Source: Chrysoperla carnea (lineage: Eukaryota > Arthropoda > Insecta > Neuroptera > Chrysopidae). From it: a stretch of DNA of 64,000 bases. Under the pieces are notes generated by a model that worked only from the letters and a program-made list of their open reading frames with translations, did not search any database and was not told where the DNA came from. The stretch covers positions 124,001 to 188,000 of the forward strand of contig NW_025408252.1 in the NCBI RefSeq assembly GCF_905475395.1. Direction: 5' to 3'. Positions 9,830-25,439 of the stretch are shown in pieces. Within the stretch, counting starts at the first letter, position 1. Each line of letters opens with the position of its first letter. The position numbers and the translations under genes were made by a program.

Positions 9830-12800
9830 TTTTTCTATCGTAAAATGTCAAATTTGATCATTTTTGGCTAATTTATACTTAGTCCAGTCATAATCGACCT
9901 CTATGTATACATTTTGACTTATTTGGATCAAAATTGCAATGATTTGTATAGTCATGAGTCTCTTGTTAAAAAATCGAAAATTTTCAAAAAATGTTTTTTC
10001 TATCGAAAAATGTCAAATTTGATCAATTTTGGCTTATTTATACTTAGTCCAGTCATAAACGACCTCTGTGTATACATTTTGACTTATTTGGATCAAAATT
10101 TCAATGATTTGTATAGTCATGACTCTCTTGTTGAAAAATCGAAAATTTATGAAAAAATGTTTTTCCTATCGAAAAATGTCAAATTTGATCATTTTTGGCT
10201 TATTTATACTTAGTCCAGTCATAAACGACCTCTATGTATACATTTTGACTTATTTGGATCAAAATTTCAATGATTTGTATAGTTATGACTCTCTTGTTGA
10301 AAAATCGAAAATTTTCAAAAAATGTTTTTCCTATCGAAAAATGTCAAATTTGATCATTTTTGGCTTATTTATACTTAGTCCAGTCATAAACGACCTCTAT
10401 GTATACATTTTGACTTATTTGGATCAAATTTTCAATGATTTGTATAGTCATGACTCTCTTGTTGAAAAATCGAAAATTTTCAAAAAATATTTTTTCTATC
10501 GAAAAATGTCAAATTTGATCATTTTTGGCTTATTTATACTTAGTTCAGTCATAAACGACCTCTATGTATACATTTTGACTGATTTGGATCAAAATTGCAA
10601 TGATTTGTATTGTCATGACTCTCTTGTTGAAAAATCAAAAATTTTCAAAAAATGTTTTTTTCTATCGTAAAATGTCAAATTTGATCATTTTTGGCTAATT
10701 TATACTTAGTCCAGTCATAAACGACCTCTATGTATACATTTTGACTTATTTGCATCAAAATTTCAATGATTTGTATAGTCATGAGTCTCTTGTAGAAAAA
10801 TCGAAAATTTTCAAAAAATGTTTTTTCTATCGAAAAATGTCAAATTTGATCATTTTTGGCTTATTTATACTTAGTCCAGTCATAAACGACCTCTATGTAT
10901 ACATTTTGACTTATTTGGATCAAAATTGCAATGATTTGTATAGTCATGACTCTCTTGTTGAAAAATCGAAAATTTTCAAAACATTTTTTTTCTATCGAAA
11001 ATGTCAAATTTGTTCATTTTTGGCTTATTTATACTTAGTCCAGTCATAAACGACCTATATGTATACATTTTGACTTATTTGGATCAAAATTGCAATGATT
11101 TGTATAGTCATGAGTCTCTTGTTGAAAAATCGAAAATTTTCAAAAAATGTTTTTTCTATCGAAAAATGTCAAATTTGATCATTTTTGGCTTATTTATACT
11201 TAGTCCAGTCATAAACGACCTCTATGTATACATTTAGACTTATTTGGATCAAAATTTCAATGATTTGAATAGTCATGAGTCTCTTGTAGAAAAATCGAAA
11301 ATTTTCAAAAAATGTTTTTTCTATCGAAAAATGTCAAATTTGATCATTTTTGGCTTATTTATACTGAGTCCAGTCATAAACGAATTCTATGTATACATTT
11401 GCCTTATTTGGATCAAAATTTCAATGATTTGTATAGTCATGAGTCTCTTGTAGAAAAATCGAAAATTTTCAAAAAATGTTTTTTCTATCGAAAAATGTCA
11501 AATTTGATCATTTTTGGCTTATTTATACTTAGTCCAGTCATAAACGACCTCTATGTATACATTTTGACTTATTTTGATCAAAATTGCAATGATTTGAATA
11601 GTCATGAGTCTCTTGTTGAAAAATCGAAAATTTTCAAAAAATGTTTTTCCTATCGAAAAATGTCAAATTTGATCATTTTTGGCCTATTTATACTTAGTCT
11701 AGTCATAAACGACCTCTATGTATACATTAGGACTTATTTGGATCAAAATTTCAATGATTTGTATAATCATGAGTCTCTTGTTGAAAAATCGAAAATTTTC
11801 AAAAAATGTTTTTCCTATCGAAAAATGTCAAATTTGTTCATTTTTGGCTTATTAATACTTAGTCCAGTCATAAACGACCTATATGTAAACATTTTGACTT
11901 ATTTGGATCAAAATTTCAATGATTTGTATAGTCATGACTCTCTTGTTGAAAAATCGAAAATTTTCAAAAAATGTTTTTTCTATCGAAAAATGTCAAATTT
12001 GATCATTTTTGGCTTATTTATGCTTAGTCCAGTCATAAACGACCTCTATGTATACATTTTGACTTATTTGGATCAAAATTTCAATGATTTGTATAGTCAT
12101 GACTCTCTTGTTGAAAAATCGAAAATTTTTAAAAAATGTTTTTTCTATCGAAAAATGTCAAATTTGATCATTTTTGGCTTATTTATACTTAGTCCAGTCA
12201 TAAACGACCTCTTGTATACATTTTGACTTATTTGGATCAAAATTTCAATGATTTGTATAGTCATGAGTCTCTTGTTGAAAAATCGAAAATTTTTAAAAAA
12301 TGTTTAATCTATCGAAAAATATCAAATTTGAGCATTTTTGGCTTTTTTATACTTAGTCCAGTCATAAGCGACCTCTATGTATACATTTTGACTTATTTGG
12401 ATCAAAATTGCAATGATTTGTAAAGTCATGACTCTCTTGTCGAAAAATCGAAAATTTTCAAAAAATATTTTTTCTATCGAAAAATGTCAAATTTGATCAT
12501 TTTTGGCTTATTTATACTTAGTCCAGTCATAAACGACCTCTATGTATACATTTTGACTTATTTGGATCAAAATTGCAATGATTTGTATAGTCATGACCCC
12601 CTTTGTTGAAAAATCGAAAATTTTCAAAAAATAATTTTTCTATCGAAAAATGTCAAATTTGATCATTTTTGGCTTAATTATACTTAGTCCAGTCATAATC
12701 GACCTCTATGTATACATTTTGACTTATTTGGATCAAAATTGCAATGATTTGTATAGTCATGAGTCTCTTGTTAAAAAATCGTAAATTTTCAAAAAATGTT

Positions 12801-13420
12801 TTTTCTATCGAAAAATGTCAAATTTGATCAGTTTTGGCTTATTTATACTTAGTCCAGTCATAAACGACCTCTGTGTATACATTTTGACTTATTTGGATCA
12901 AAATTTCAATGATTTGTATAGTCATGACTCTCTTGTTGAAAAATCGAAAATTTTCAAAAAATGTTTTTCCTATCGCAAATGTCAAATTTGATCATTTTTG
13001 GCTTATTTATACTTAGTCCAGTCATAAACGACTTCTATGTATACATTTTGACTTATTTGGATCAAAATTGCAATGATTTGTATAGTCATGAGTCTCTTGT
13101 TAAAAAATCGAAAATTTTCAAAAAATGTTTTTTCTATCGAAAAATGTCAAATTTGATCAGTTTTGGCTTATTTATACTTAGTCCAGTCATAAACGACCTC
13201 TGTGTATACATTTTGACTTATTTGGATCAAAATTTCAATGATTTGTATAGTCATGACTCTCTTGTTGAAAAATCGAAAATTTTCAAAAAATGTTTTTCCT
13301 ATCGCAAATGTCAAATTTGATCATTTTTGGCTTATTTATACTTAGTCCAGTCATAAACGACCTCTATGTATACATTTTGACTTATTTGGATCAAAATTTC
13401 AATGATTTGTATAGTCATGA
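9830..13420. repeat. Satellite segmental duplication A, copy 1 (about 3.6 kb)
   Basis: This segment matches 17090-20675 at an offset of about 7255 bp (44 units). Shared private variants include an AATTTTGG change near 10023/17279, a TTTGCATC unit at 10749/18003, a GAATTCTATG unit near 11391 and near 18637, and GCAAATG two-base deletions near 12975 and 20231. The edges are approximate, set where private variants stop matching. Confidence 0.8.
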
Positions 13421-14297
13421 GTCTCTTGTTGAAAAATCGAAAATTTTCAAAAAATGTTTATTCTATCGAAAAATGTCAAATTTGATCATTTTTGGCTTAT
13501 TTATACTTAGTCCAGTCATAAACGACCTATATGTATACATTTTGATTTATTTGGATCAAAATTGCAATGATTTGTATAGTCATGAGTCTCTTGTTGAAAA
13601 ATCGAAAATTTTCAACAAATATTTTTTCTATCGAAAAATGTCAAATTTGATCATTTTTGGCTTATTTATACTTAATCCAGTCATAAACGACCTCTATGTA
13701 TACATTTTGACTTATTTGGATTAAAATTGCAATGATTTGTATAGTCATGACTCTCTTGTTGAAAAATCGAAAATTTTCAAAAAATATTTTTTCTATCGAA
13801 AAATGTCAAATTTGATCATTTTTGGCTTATTTATACTTAGTCCAGTCATAAACGACCTCTATGTATACATTTTGACTGATTTGGATCAAAATTGCAATGA
13901 TTTGTATAGTCATGACCCCCTTTGTTGAAAAATCAAAAATTTTCAAAAAATGTTTTTTCTATCGTAAAATGTCAAATTTGATCATTTTTGGCTAATTTAT
14001 ACTTAGTCCAGTCATAATCGACCTCTATGTATACATTTTGACTTATTTGGATCAAAATTGCAATGATTTGTATAGTCATGAGTCTCTTGTTAAAAAATCG
14101 AAAATTTTCAAAAAATGTTTTTTCTATCGAAAAATGTCAAATTTGATCAGTTTTGGCTTATTTATACTTAGTCCAGTCATAAACGACCTCTGTGTATACA
14201 TTTTGACTTATTTGGATCAAAATTTCAATGATTTGTATAGTCATGACTCTCTTGTTGAAAAATCGAAAATTTTCAAAAAATGTTTTTCCTATCGAAA

Positions 14298-16900
14298 AAT
14301 GTCAAATTTGATCATTTTTGGCTTATTTATACTTAGTCCAGTCATAAACGACCTCTATGTATACATTTTGACTTATTTGGATCAAAATTTCAATGATTTG
14401 TATAGTCATGACTCTCTTGTTGAAAAATCCAAAATTTTCAAAAAATGTTTTTTCTATCGAAAAATGTCAAATTTGATTATTTTTGGCTTATTTATACTTA
14501 GTCCAGTCATAAACGACCTCTTTGTTAACATTTTGAATTATTTGGATCAAATTTGCAATGATTTGTATAGTCATGACTCTCTTGTTGAAAAATCGAAAAT
14601 TTTCAAAAAATGTTTTTCCTATCGAAAAATGTCAAATTTGATCATTTTTGGCTTATTTATACTTAGTCCAGTCATAAACGACCTCTATGTATACATTTTG
14701 ACTTATTTGGATCAAATTTTCAATGATTTGTATACCATGACTCTCTTGTTGAAAAATCGAAAATTTTCAAAAAATATTTTTTCTATCGAAAAATGTCAAA
14801 TTTGATCATTTTTGGCTTATTTATACTTAGTTCAGTCATAAACGACCTCTATGTATACATTTTGACTGATTTGGATCAAAATTGCAATGATTTGTATTGT
14901 CATGACTCTCTTGTTGAAAAATCAAAAATTTTCAAAAAATGTTTTTTCTATCGTAAAATGTCAAATTTGATCATTTTTGGCTAATTTATACTTAGTCCAG
15001 TCATAAACGACCTCTATGTATACATTTTGACTTATTTGCATCAAAATTTCAATGATTTGTATAGTCATGAGTCTCTTGTAGAAAAATCGAAAATTTTCAA
15101 AAAATGTTTTTTCTATCGAAAAATGTCAAATTTGATCATTTTTGGCTTATTTATACTTAGTCCAGTCATAAACGACCTCTATGTATACATTTTGACTTAT
15201 TTGGATCAAAATTGCAATGATTTGTATAGTCATGACTCTCTTGTTGAAAAATCGAAAATTTTCAAAACATTTTTTTTCTATCGAAAATGTCAAATTTGTT
15301 CATTTTTGGCTTATTTATACTTAGTCCAGTCATTAACGACCTATATGTATACATTTTGACTTATTTGGATCAAAATTGCAATGATTTGTATAGTCATGAG
15401 TCTCTTGTTGAAAAATCGAAAATTTTCAAAAAATGTTTTTTCTATCGAAAAATGTCAAATTTGATCATTTTTGGCTTATTTATACTTAGTCCAGTCATAA
15501 TCGACCTCTATGTATACATTTTGACTTATTTGGATCAAAATTGCAATGATTTGTATAGTCATGAGTCTCTTGTTGAAAAATCGAAAATTTTCAAAAAATG
15601 TTTTTTCTATCGAAAAATGTCAAATTTGTTCATTTTTGGCTTATTTATACTTAGTCCAGTCATAAACGACCTCTATGTAAACATTTTGACTTATTTAGAT
15701 AAAAATTTCAATGATTTATATAGTCAAGACTCTCTTGTTGAAAAATCGAAAATTTTCAAAAAAGTTTTTTCTATCGAAAAATGTCAAATTTGATCATTTT
15801 TGGCTTATTTATACTTAGTCTAGTCATAAACGACCTCTATGTATACGTTTTGACTTATTTGGATCAAAATTGCAATGATTTGTATAGTCATGAGTCTCTT
15901 GTTGAAAAATCGATAATTTTCAAAAAATGTTTTTTCTTTCGAAAAATGTCAAATTTGATCATTTTTGGCTTATTTATACTTAGTCCAGTTATAAACGACC
16001 TCTATGTTTACATTTTGACTTATTTGGATCATATTTTCAATGATTTTTATAGTCATGACTCTCTTGTTGAAAAATCGAAAATTTTCAAAAAATATTTTTT
16101 CTATCGAAAAATGTCAAATTTGATCATTTTTGGCTTATTTATACTTAGTCCAGTCATAAACGACCTCTATGTATACATTTTGACTTATTTGGATCAAAAT
16201 TGCAATGATTTGTATAGTCATGACCCCCTTTGTTGAAAAATCGAAAATTTTCAAAAAATAATTTTTCTATCGAAAAATGTCAAATTTGATCATTTTTGGC
16301 TTAATTATACTTAGTCCAGTCATAATCGACCTCTATGTATACATTTTGACTTATTTGGATCAAAATTGCAATGATTTGTATAGTCATGAGTCTCTTGTTG
16401 AAAAATCGAAAATTTTCAAAAAATGTTTTTTCTATCGAAAAATGTCAAATTTGATCAGTTTTGGCTTATTTATACTTAGTCCAGTCATAAACGACCTCTG
16501 TGTATACATTTTGACTTATTTGGATCAAAATTTCAATGATTTGTATAGTCATGACTCTCTTGTTGAAAAATCGAAAATTTTCAAAAAATGTTTTTCCTAT
16601 CGAAAAATGTCAAATTAGATCATTTTTGGCTTATTTATACTTAGTCCAGTCATAAACGACCTCTATGTATACATTTAGACTTATTTGGATCAAAATTGCA
16701 ATGATTTATATAGTCATGAGTCTCTTGTTGAAAAGTCGAAAATTTTCAAAAATTGTTTTTTCTATCGAAAAATGTCAAATTTGATCATTTTTGGCTTATA
16801 TATACTTAGTCCAGTCCTAAACGACCTCTATGTATACATTTTGACTTATTTGGGTCAAAATTGCAATGATTTGTATAGTCATGACTCTCTTGTTGAAAAA
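14298..16900. repeat. Satellite segmental duplication B, copy 1
   Basis: This segment matches 21387-23494. The offset falls from 7089 to 6760 and then to 6594 along the block, so the second copy lacks two units and then one more unit. The length difference is 495 bp, exactly three units. Shared private markers include a one-base deletion at GTATACCATG (14732/21821), CAAGACTC (15725/22485) and the frame-breaking AAAAAAGTTTT (15758/22518). Confidence 0.8.
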
Positions 16901-17089
16901 TCGAAAATTTTCAAAAAATGTTTTTTCTATCGAAAAATGTCAAATTTAATCATTTTTGGCTTATTTGTACTTAGTCCAGTCAAAAACGACCTCTATGTAT
17001 ACATTTTGACTTATTTGGATCAAAATTTCAATGATTTGTATAGTCATGACTCTCTTGTTGAAAAATCAAAATTTTCAAAAAATGTTTTT

Positions 17090-20000
17090 TCTATCGAAAA
17101 ATGTCAAATTTGATCATTTTTGGCTAATTTATACTTAGTCCAGTCATAATCGACCTCTATGTATACATTTTGACTTATTTGGATCAAAATTGCAATGATT
17201 TGTATAGTCATGAGTCTCTTGTTAAAAAATCGAAAATTTTCAAAAAATGTTTTTTCTATCGAAAAATGTCAAATTTGATCAATTTTGGCTTATTTATACT
17301 TAGTCCAGTCATAAACGACCTCTGTGTATACATTTTGACTTATTTGGATCAAAATTTCAATGATATGTATAGTCATGACTCTCTTGTTGAAAAATCGAAA
17401 ATTTTCAAAAAATGTTTTTCCTATCGAAAAATGTCAAATTTGATCATTTTTGGCTTATTTATACTTAGTCCAGTCATAAACGACCTCTATGTATACATTT
17501 TGACTTATTTGGATCAAAATTTCAATGATTTGTATAGTTATGACTCTCTTGTTGAAAAATCGAAAATTTTCAAAAAATGTTTTTCCTATCGAAAAATGTC
17601 AAATTTGATCATTTTTGGCTTATTTATACTTAGTCCAGTCATAAACGACCTCTATGTATACATTTTGACTTATTTGGATCAAATTTTCAATGATTTGTAT
17701 AGTCATGACTCTCTTGTTGAAAAATCGAAAATTTTCAAAAAATATTTTTTCTATCGAAAAATGTCAAATTTAATCATTTTTGGCTTATTTATACTTAGTT
17801 CAGTCATAAACGACCTCTATGTATACATTTTGACTGATTTGGATCAAAATTGCAATGATTTGTATTGTCATGACTCTCTTGTTGAAAAATCAAAAATTTT
17901 CAAAAAATGTTTTTTCTATCGTAAAATGTCAAATTTGATCATTTTTGGCTAATTTATACTTAGTCCAGTCATAAACGACCTCTATGTATACATTTTGACT
18001 TATTTGCATCAAAATTTCAATGATTTGTATAGTCATGAGTCTCTTGTAGAAAAATCGAAAATTTTCAAAAAATGTTTTTTCTATCGAAAAATGTCAAATT
18101 TGATCATTTTTGGCTTATTTATACTTAGTCCAGTCATAAACGACCTCTATGTATACATTTTGACTTATTTGGATCAAAATTGCAATGATTTGTATAGTCA
18201 TGACTCTCTTGTTGAAAAATCGAAAATTTTCAAAACATTTTTTTTCTATCGAAAATGTCAAATTTGTTCATTTTTGGCTTATTTATACTTAGTCCAGTCA
18301 TAAACGACCTATATGTATACATTTTGACTTATTTGGATCAAAATTGCAATGATTTGTATAGTCATGAGTCTCTTGTTGAAAAATCGAAAATTTTCAAAAA
18401 ATGTTTTTTCTATCGAAAAATGTCAAATTTGATCATTTTTGGCTTATTTATACTTAGTCCAGTCATAAACGACCTCTATGTATACATTTAGACTTATTTG
18501 GATCAAAATTTCAATGATTTGAATAGTAAGGGGTCTCTTGTAGAAAAATCGAAAATTTTCAAAAAATGTTTTTTCTATCGAAAAATGTCAAATTTGATCA
18601 TTTTTGGCTTATTTATACTGAGTCCAGTCATAAACGAATTCTATGTATACATTTGCCTTATTTGGATCAAAATTTCAATGATTTGTATAGTCATGAGTCT
18701 CTTGTAGAAAAATCGAAAATTTTCAAAAAATGTTTTTTCTATCGAAAAATGTCAAATTTGATCATTTTTGGCTTATTTATACTTAGTCCAGTCATAAACG
18801 ACCTCTATGTATACATTTTGACTTTTTTTGATCAAAATTGCAATGATTTGAATAGTCATGAGTCTCTTGTTGAAAAATCGAAAATTTTCAAAAAATGTTT
18901 TTCCTCTCGAAAAATGTCAAATTTGATCATTTTTGGCCTATTTATACTTAGTCTAGTCATAAACGACCTCTATGTATACATTAGGACTTATTTGGATCAA
19001 AATTTCAATGATTTGTATAATCATGAGTCTCTTGTTGAAAAATCGAAAATTTTCAAAAAATGTTTTTCCTATCGAAAAATGTCAAATTTGTTCATTTTTG
19101 GCTTATTAATACTTAGTCCAGTCATAAACGACCTATATGTAAACATTTTGACTTATTTGGATCAAAATTTCAATGATTTGTATAGTCATGACTCTCTTGT
19201 TGAAAAATCGAAAATTTTCAAAAAATGTTTTTTCTATCGAAAAATGTCAAATTTGATCATTTTTGGCTTATTTATGCTTAGTCCAGTCATAAACGACCTC
19301 TATGTATACATTTTGACTTATTTGGATCAAAATTTCAATGATTTGTATAGTCATGACTCTCTTGTTGAAAAATCGAAAATTTTTAAAAAATGTTTTTTCT
19401 ATCGAAAAATGTCAAATTTGATCATTTTTGGCTTATTTATACTTAGTCCAGTCATAAACGACCTCTATGTATACATTTTGACTTATTTGGATCAAAATTT
19501 CAATGATTTGTATAGTCATGAGTCTCTTGTTGAAAAATCGAAAATTTTTAAAAAATGTTTAATCTATCGAAAAATATCAAATTTGAGCATTTTTGGCTTT
19601 TTTATACTTAGTCCAGTCATAAGCGACCTCTATGTATACATTTTGACTTATTTGGATCAAAATTGCAATGATTTGTAAAGTCATGACTCTCTTGTCGAAA
19701 AATCGAAAATTTTCAAAAAATATTTTTTCTATCGAAAAATGTCAAATTTGATCATTTTTGGCTTATTTATACTTAGTCCAGTCATAAACGACCTCTATGT
19801 ATACATTTTGACTTATTTGGATCAAAATTGCAATGATTTGTATAGTCATGACCCCCTTTGTTGAAAAATCGAAAATTTTCAAAAAATAATTTTTCTATCG
19901 AAAAATGTCAAATTTGATCATTTTTGGCTTAATTATACTTAGTCCAGTCATAATCGACCTCTATGTATACATTTTGACTTATTTGGATCAAAATTGCAAT

Positions 20001-20675
20001 GATTTGTATAGTTATGAGTCTCTTGTTAAAAAATCGAAAATTTTCAAAAAATGTTTTTTCTATCGAAAAATGTCAAATTTGATCAGTTTTGGCTTATTTA
20101 TACTTAGTCCAGTCATAAACGACCTCTGTGTATACATTTTGACTTATTTGGATCAAAATTTCAATGATTTGTATAGTCATGACTCTCTTGTTGAAAAATC
20201 GAAAATTTTCAAAAAATGTTTTTCCTATCGCAAATGTCAAATTTGATCATTTTTGGCTTATTTATACTTAGTCCAGTCATAAACGACTTCTATGTATACA
20301 TTTTGACTTATTTGGATCAAAATTGCAATGATTTGTATAGTCATGAGTCTCTTGTTAAAAAATCGAAAATTTTCAAAAAATGTTTTTTCTATCGAAAAAT
20401 GTCAAATTTGATCAGTTTTGGCTTATTTATACTTAGTCCAGTCATAAACGACCTCTGTGTATACATTTTGACTTATTTGGATCAAAATTTCAATGATTTG
20501 TATAGTCATGACTCTCTTGTTGAAAAATCGAAAATTTTCAAAGAATGTTTTTCCTATCGCAAATGTCAAATTTGATCATTTTTGGTTTATTTATACTTAG
20601 TCCAGTCATAAACGACCTCTATGTATACATTTTGACTTATTTGGATCAAAATTTCAATGATTTGTATAGTCATGA
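17090..20675. repeat. Satellite segmental duplication A, copy 2
   Basis: This is the partner of 9830-13420, with the same order of variant units. Single differences (for example a run of changes near 18527 and TTTTTTTGATC near 18825) show that the copies have diverged slightly. Confidence 0.8.
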
Positions 20676-21386
20676 CTCTCTTGTTGAAAAATCCAAAATT
20701 TTCAAAAAATGTTTTTTCTATCGAAAAATGTCAAATTTGATTATTTTTGGCTTATTTATACTTAGTCCAGTCATAAACGACCTCTTTGTAAACATTTTGA
20801 CTTATTTGGATCAAATTTGCAATGATTTGTATAGTCATGACTCTCTTGTTGAAAAATCGAAAATTTTCAAAAAATGTTTTTCCTAACGAAAAATGTCAAA
20901 TTTGATCATTTTTGGCCTATTTATACTTAGTCCAGTCATAAACGACCTCTATGTATACATTTTGACTTATTTGGATCAAATTTTCAATGATTTGTATAGT
21001 CATGACTCTCTTGTTGAAAAATCGAAAATTTTCAAAAAATATTTTTTCTATCGAAAAATGTCAAATTTGATCATTTTTGGCTTATTTATACTTAGTCCAG
21101 TCATAAACGACCTCTATGTATACATTTTGACTGATTTGGATCAAAATTGCAATGATTTGTATAGTCATGACCCCCTTTGTTGAAAAATCAAAAATTTTCA
21201 AAAAATGTTTTTTCTATCGTAAAATGTCAAATTTGATCATTTTTGGCTAATTTATACTTAGTCCAGTCATAATCGACCTCTATGTATACATTTTGACTTA
21301 TTTGGATCAAAATTGCAATGATTTGTATAGTCATGAGTCTCTTGTTAAAAAATCGAAAATTTTCAAAAATATTTTTTCTATCGAAA

Positions 21387-23494
21387 AATGTCAAATTTGA
21401 TCATTTTTGGCTTATTTATACTTAGTCCAGTCATAAACGACCTCTATGTATACATTTTGACTTATTTGGATCAAAATTTCAATGATTTGTATAGTCATGA
21501 CTCTCTTGTTGAAAAGTCCAAAATTTTCAAAAAATGTTTTTTCTATCGAAAAATGTCAAATTTGATTATTTTTGGCTTATTTATACTTAGTCCAGTCATA
21601 AACGACCTCTTTGTTAACATTTTGAATTATTTGGATCAAATTTGCAATGATTTGTATAGTCATGACTCTCTTGTTGAAAAATCGAAAATTTTCAAAAAAT
21701 GTTTTTCCTATCGAAAAATGTCAAATTTGATCATTTTTGGCTTATTTATACTTAGTCCAGTCATAAACGACCTCTATGTATACATTTTGACTTATTTGGA
21801 TCAAATTTTCAATGATTTGTATACCATGACTCTCTTGTTGAAAAATCGAAAATTTTCAAAAAATATTTTTTCTATCGAAAAATGTCAAATTTGATCATTT
21901 TTGGCTTATTTATACTTAGTTCAGTCATAAACGACCTCTATGTATACATTTTGACTGATTTGGATCAAAATTGCAATGATTTGTATTGTCATGACTCTCT
22001 TGTTGAAAAATCAAAAATTTTCAAAAAATGTTTTTTCTATCGTAAAATGTCAAATTTGATCATTTTTGGCTAATTTATACTTAGTCCAGTCATAAACGAC
22101 CTCTATGTATACATTTTGACTTATTTGCATCAAAATTTCAATGATTTGTATAGTCATGAGTCTCTTGTAGAAAAATCGAAAATTTTCAAAAAATGTTTTT
22201 TCTATCGAAAAATGTCAAATTTGATCATTTTTGGCTTATTTATACTTAGTCCAGTCATAATCGACCTCTATGTATACATTTTGACTTATTTGGATCAAAA
22301 TTGCAATGATTTGTATAGTCATGAGTCTCTTGTTGAAAAATCGAAAATTTTCAAAAAATGTTTTTTCTATCGAAAAATGTCAAATTTGTTCATTTTTGGC
22401 TTATTTATACTTAGTCCAGTCATAAACGACCTCTATGTAAACATTTTGACTTATTTAGATCAAAATTTCAATGATTTATATAGTCAAGACTCTCTTGTTG
22501 AAAAATCGAAAATTTTCAAAAAAGTTTTTTCTATCGAAAAATGTCAAATTTGATCATTTTTGGCTTATTTATACTTAGTCTAGTCATAAACGACCTCTAT
22601 GTATACGTTTTGACTTATTTGGATCAAAATTGCAATGATTTGTATAGTCATGAGTCTCTTGTTGAAAAATCGATAATTTTCAAAAAATGTTTTTTCTTTC
22701 GAAAAATGTCAAATTTGATCATTTTTGGCTTATTTATACTTAGTCCAGTTATAAACGACCTCTATGTTTACATTTTGACTTATTTGGATCATATTTTCAA
22801 TGATTTGTATAGTCATGACTCTCTTGTTGAAAAATCGAAAATTTTCAAAAAATATTTTTTCTATCGAAAAATGTCAAATTTGATCATTTTTGGCTTATTT
22901 ATACTTAGTCCAGTCATAAACGACCTCTATGTATACATTTTGACTTATTTGGATCAAAATTGCAATGATTTGTATAGTCATGAGTCTCTTGTTGAAAAAT
23001 CGAAAATTTTCAAAAAATGTTTTTTCTATCGAAAAATGTCAAATTTGATCAGTTTTGGCTTATTTATACTTAGTCCAGTCATAAACGACCTCTGTGTATA
23101 CATTTTGACTTATTTGGATCAAAATTTCAATGATTTGTATAGTCATGACTCTCTTGTTGAAAAATCGAAAATTTTCAAAAAATGTTTTTCCTATCGAAAA
23201 ATGTCAAATTAGATCATTTTTGGCTTATTTATACTTAGTCCAGTCATAAACGACCTCTATGTATACATTTAGACTTATTTGGATCAAAATTGCAATGATT
23301 TATATAGTCATGAGTCTCTTGTTGAAAAGTCTAAAATTTTCAAAAATTGTTTTTTCTATCGAAAAATGTCAAATTTGATCATTTTTGGCTTATATATACT
23401 TAGTCCAGTCCTAAACGACCTCTATGTATACATTTTGACTTATTTGGGTCAAAATTGCAATGATTTGTATAGTCATGACTCTCTTGTTGAAAAA
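21387..23494. repeat. Satellite segmental duplication B, copy 2 (three units shorter)
   Basis: This is the partner of 14298-16900. The last missing unit also removed the CCCCCT frameshift unit present in copy 1 at 16224. Confidence 0.8.
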
Positions 23495-25439
23495 TCCAAA
23501 ATTTTCAAAAAATGTTTTTTCTATCGAAAAATGTCAAATTTGATTATTTTTGGCTTATTTATACTTAGTCCAGTCATAAACGACCTCTTTGTTAACATTT
23601 TGACTTATTTGGATCAAATTTGCAATGATTTGTATAGTCATGACTCTCTTGTTGAAAAATCGAAAATTTTCAACAAATGTTTTTCCTATCGAAAAATGTC
23701 AAATTTGATCATTTTTGGCTTATTTATACTTAGTCCAGTCATAAACGACCTCTATGTATACATTTTGACTTATTTGGATCAAATTTTCAATGATTTGTAT
23801 AGTCATGACTCTCTTGTTGAAAAATCGAAAATTTTCAAAAAATATTTTTTCTATCGAAAAATGTCAAATTTGATCATTTTTGGCTTATTTATACTTAGTT
23901 CAGTCATAAACGACCTCTATGTATACATTTTGACTGATTTGGATCAAAATTGCAATGATTTGTATTGTCATGACTCTCTTGTTGAAAAATCAAATATTTT
24001 CAAAAAATGTTTTTTCTATCGTAAAATGTCAAATTTGATCATTTTTGGCTAATTTATACTTAGTCCAGTCATAAACGACCTCTATGTATACATTTTGACT
24101 TATTTGCATCAAAATTTCAATGATTTGTATAGTCATGAGTCTCTTGTAGAAAAATCGAAAATTTTCAAAAAATGTTTTTTCTATCGAAAAATGTCAAATT
24201 TGATCATTTTTGGCTTATTTATACTTAGTCCAGTCATAAACGACCTCTATGTATACATTTTGACTTATTTGGATCAAAATTGCAATGATTTGTATAGTCA
24301 TGACCCCCTTTGTTGAAAAATCGAAAATTTTCAAAAAATAATTTTTCTATCGAAAAATGTCAAATTTGATCATTTTTGGCTTAATTATACTTAGTCCAGT
24401 CATAATCGACCTCTATGTATACATTTTGACTTATTTGGATCAAAATTGCAATGATTTGTATAGTCATGAGTCTCTTGTTGAAAAATCGAAAATTTTCAAA
24501 AAATGTTTTTTTCTATCGAAAAATGTCAAATTTGATCAGTTTTGGCTTATTTATACTTAGTCCAGTCATAAACGACCTCTGTGTATACATTTTGACTTAT
24601 TTGGATCAAAATTTCAATGATTTGTATAGTCATGACTCTCTTGTTGAAAAATCGAAAATTTTCAAAAAATGTTTTTCCTATCGAAAAATGTCAAATTTGA
24701 TCATTTTTGGCTTATTTATACTTAGTCCAGTCATAAACGACCTCTTTGTAAACATTTTGACTTATTTGGATCAAAATTGCAATGATTTGTATAGTCATGA
24801 CTCTCTTGTTGAAAAATCGAAAATTTTCAAAAAATGTTTTTTCTATCGAAAAATGTCAAATTTGATCATTTTTGGCTTATTTATACTTAGTCCAGTCATA
24901 AACGACCTCTATGTATACATTTTGACTTATTTGGATCAAAATTGCAATGATTTGTATAGTCATGAGTCTCTTGTTGAAAAATCGAAAATTTTCAAAAAAT
25001 GTTTTTTCTATCGAAAAATGTCAAATTAGATCATTTTTGGCTTATTTATACTTAGTCCAGTCATAAACGACCTCTATGTATACATTTTGACTTATTTGGA
25101 TCAAAATTGCAATGATTTGTATAGTCATGAGTCTCTTGTTGAAAAATCGAAAATTTTCATAAAATGTTTTTTCTATCGAAAAATGTCAAATTTGATCATT
25201 TTTGGCTTATTTATACTTAGTCCAGTCATAAACGACCTCTATGTTTACATTTTCACTTATTTGGATGAAAATTTCAATGATTTGTATAGTCACAACTCTC
25301 TTGTTGAAAAATCGAAAATTTTCAAAAAATGTTTTTTCTATCGAAAAATGTCAAATTTGATCATTTTTGGCTTATATATACTTAGTCCAGTCCTAAACGA
25401 CCTCTATGTATACATTTTGACTTATTTGGGTCAAAATTG

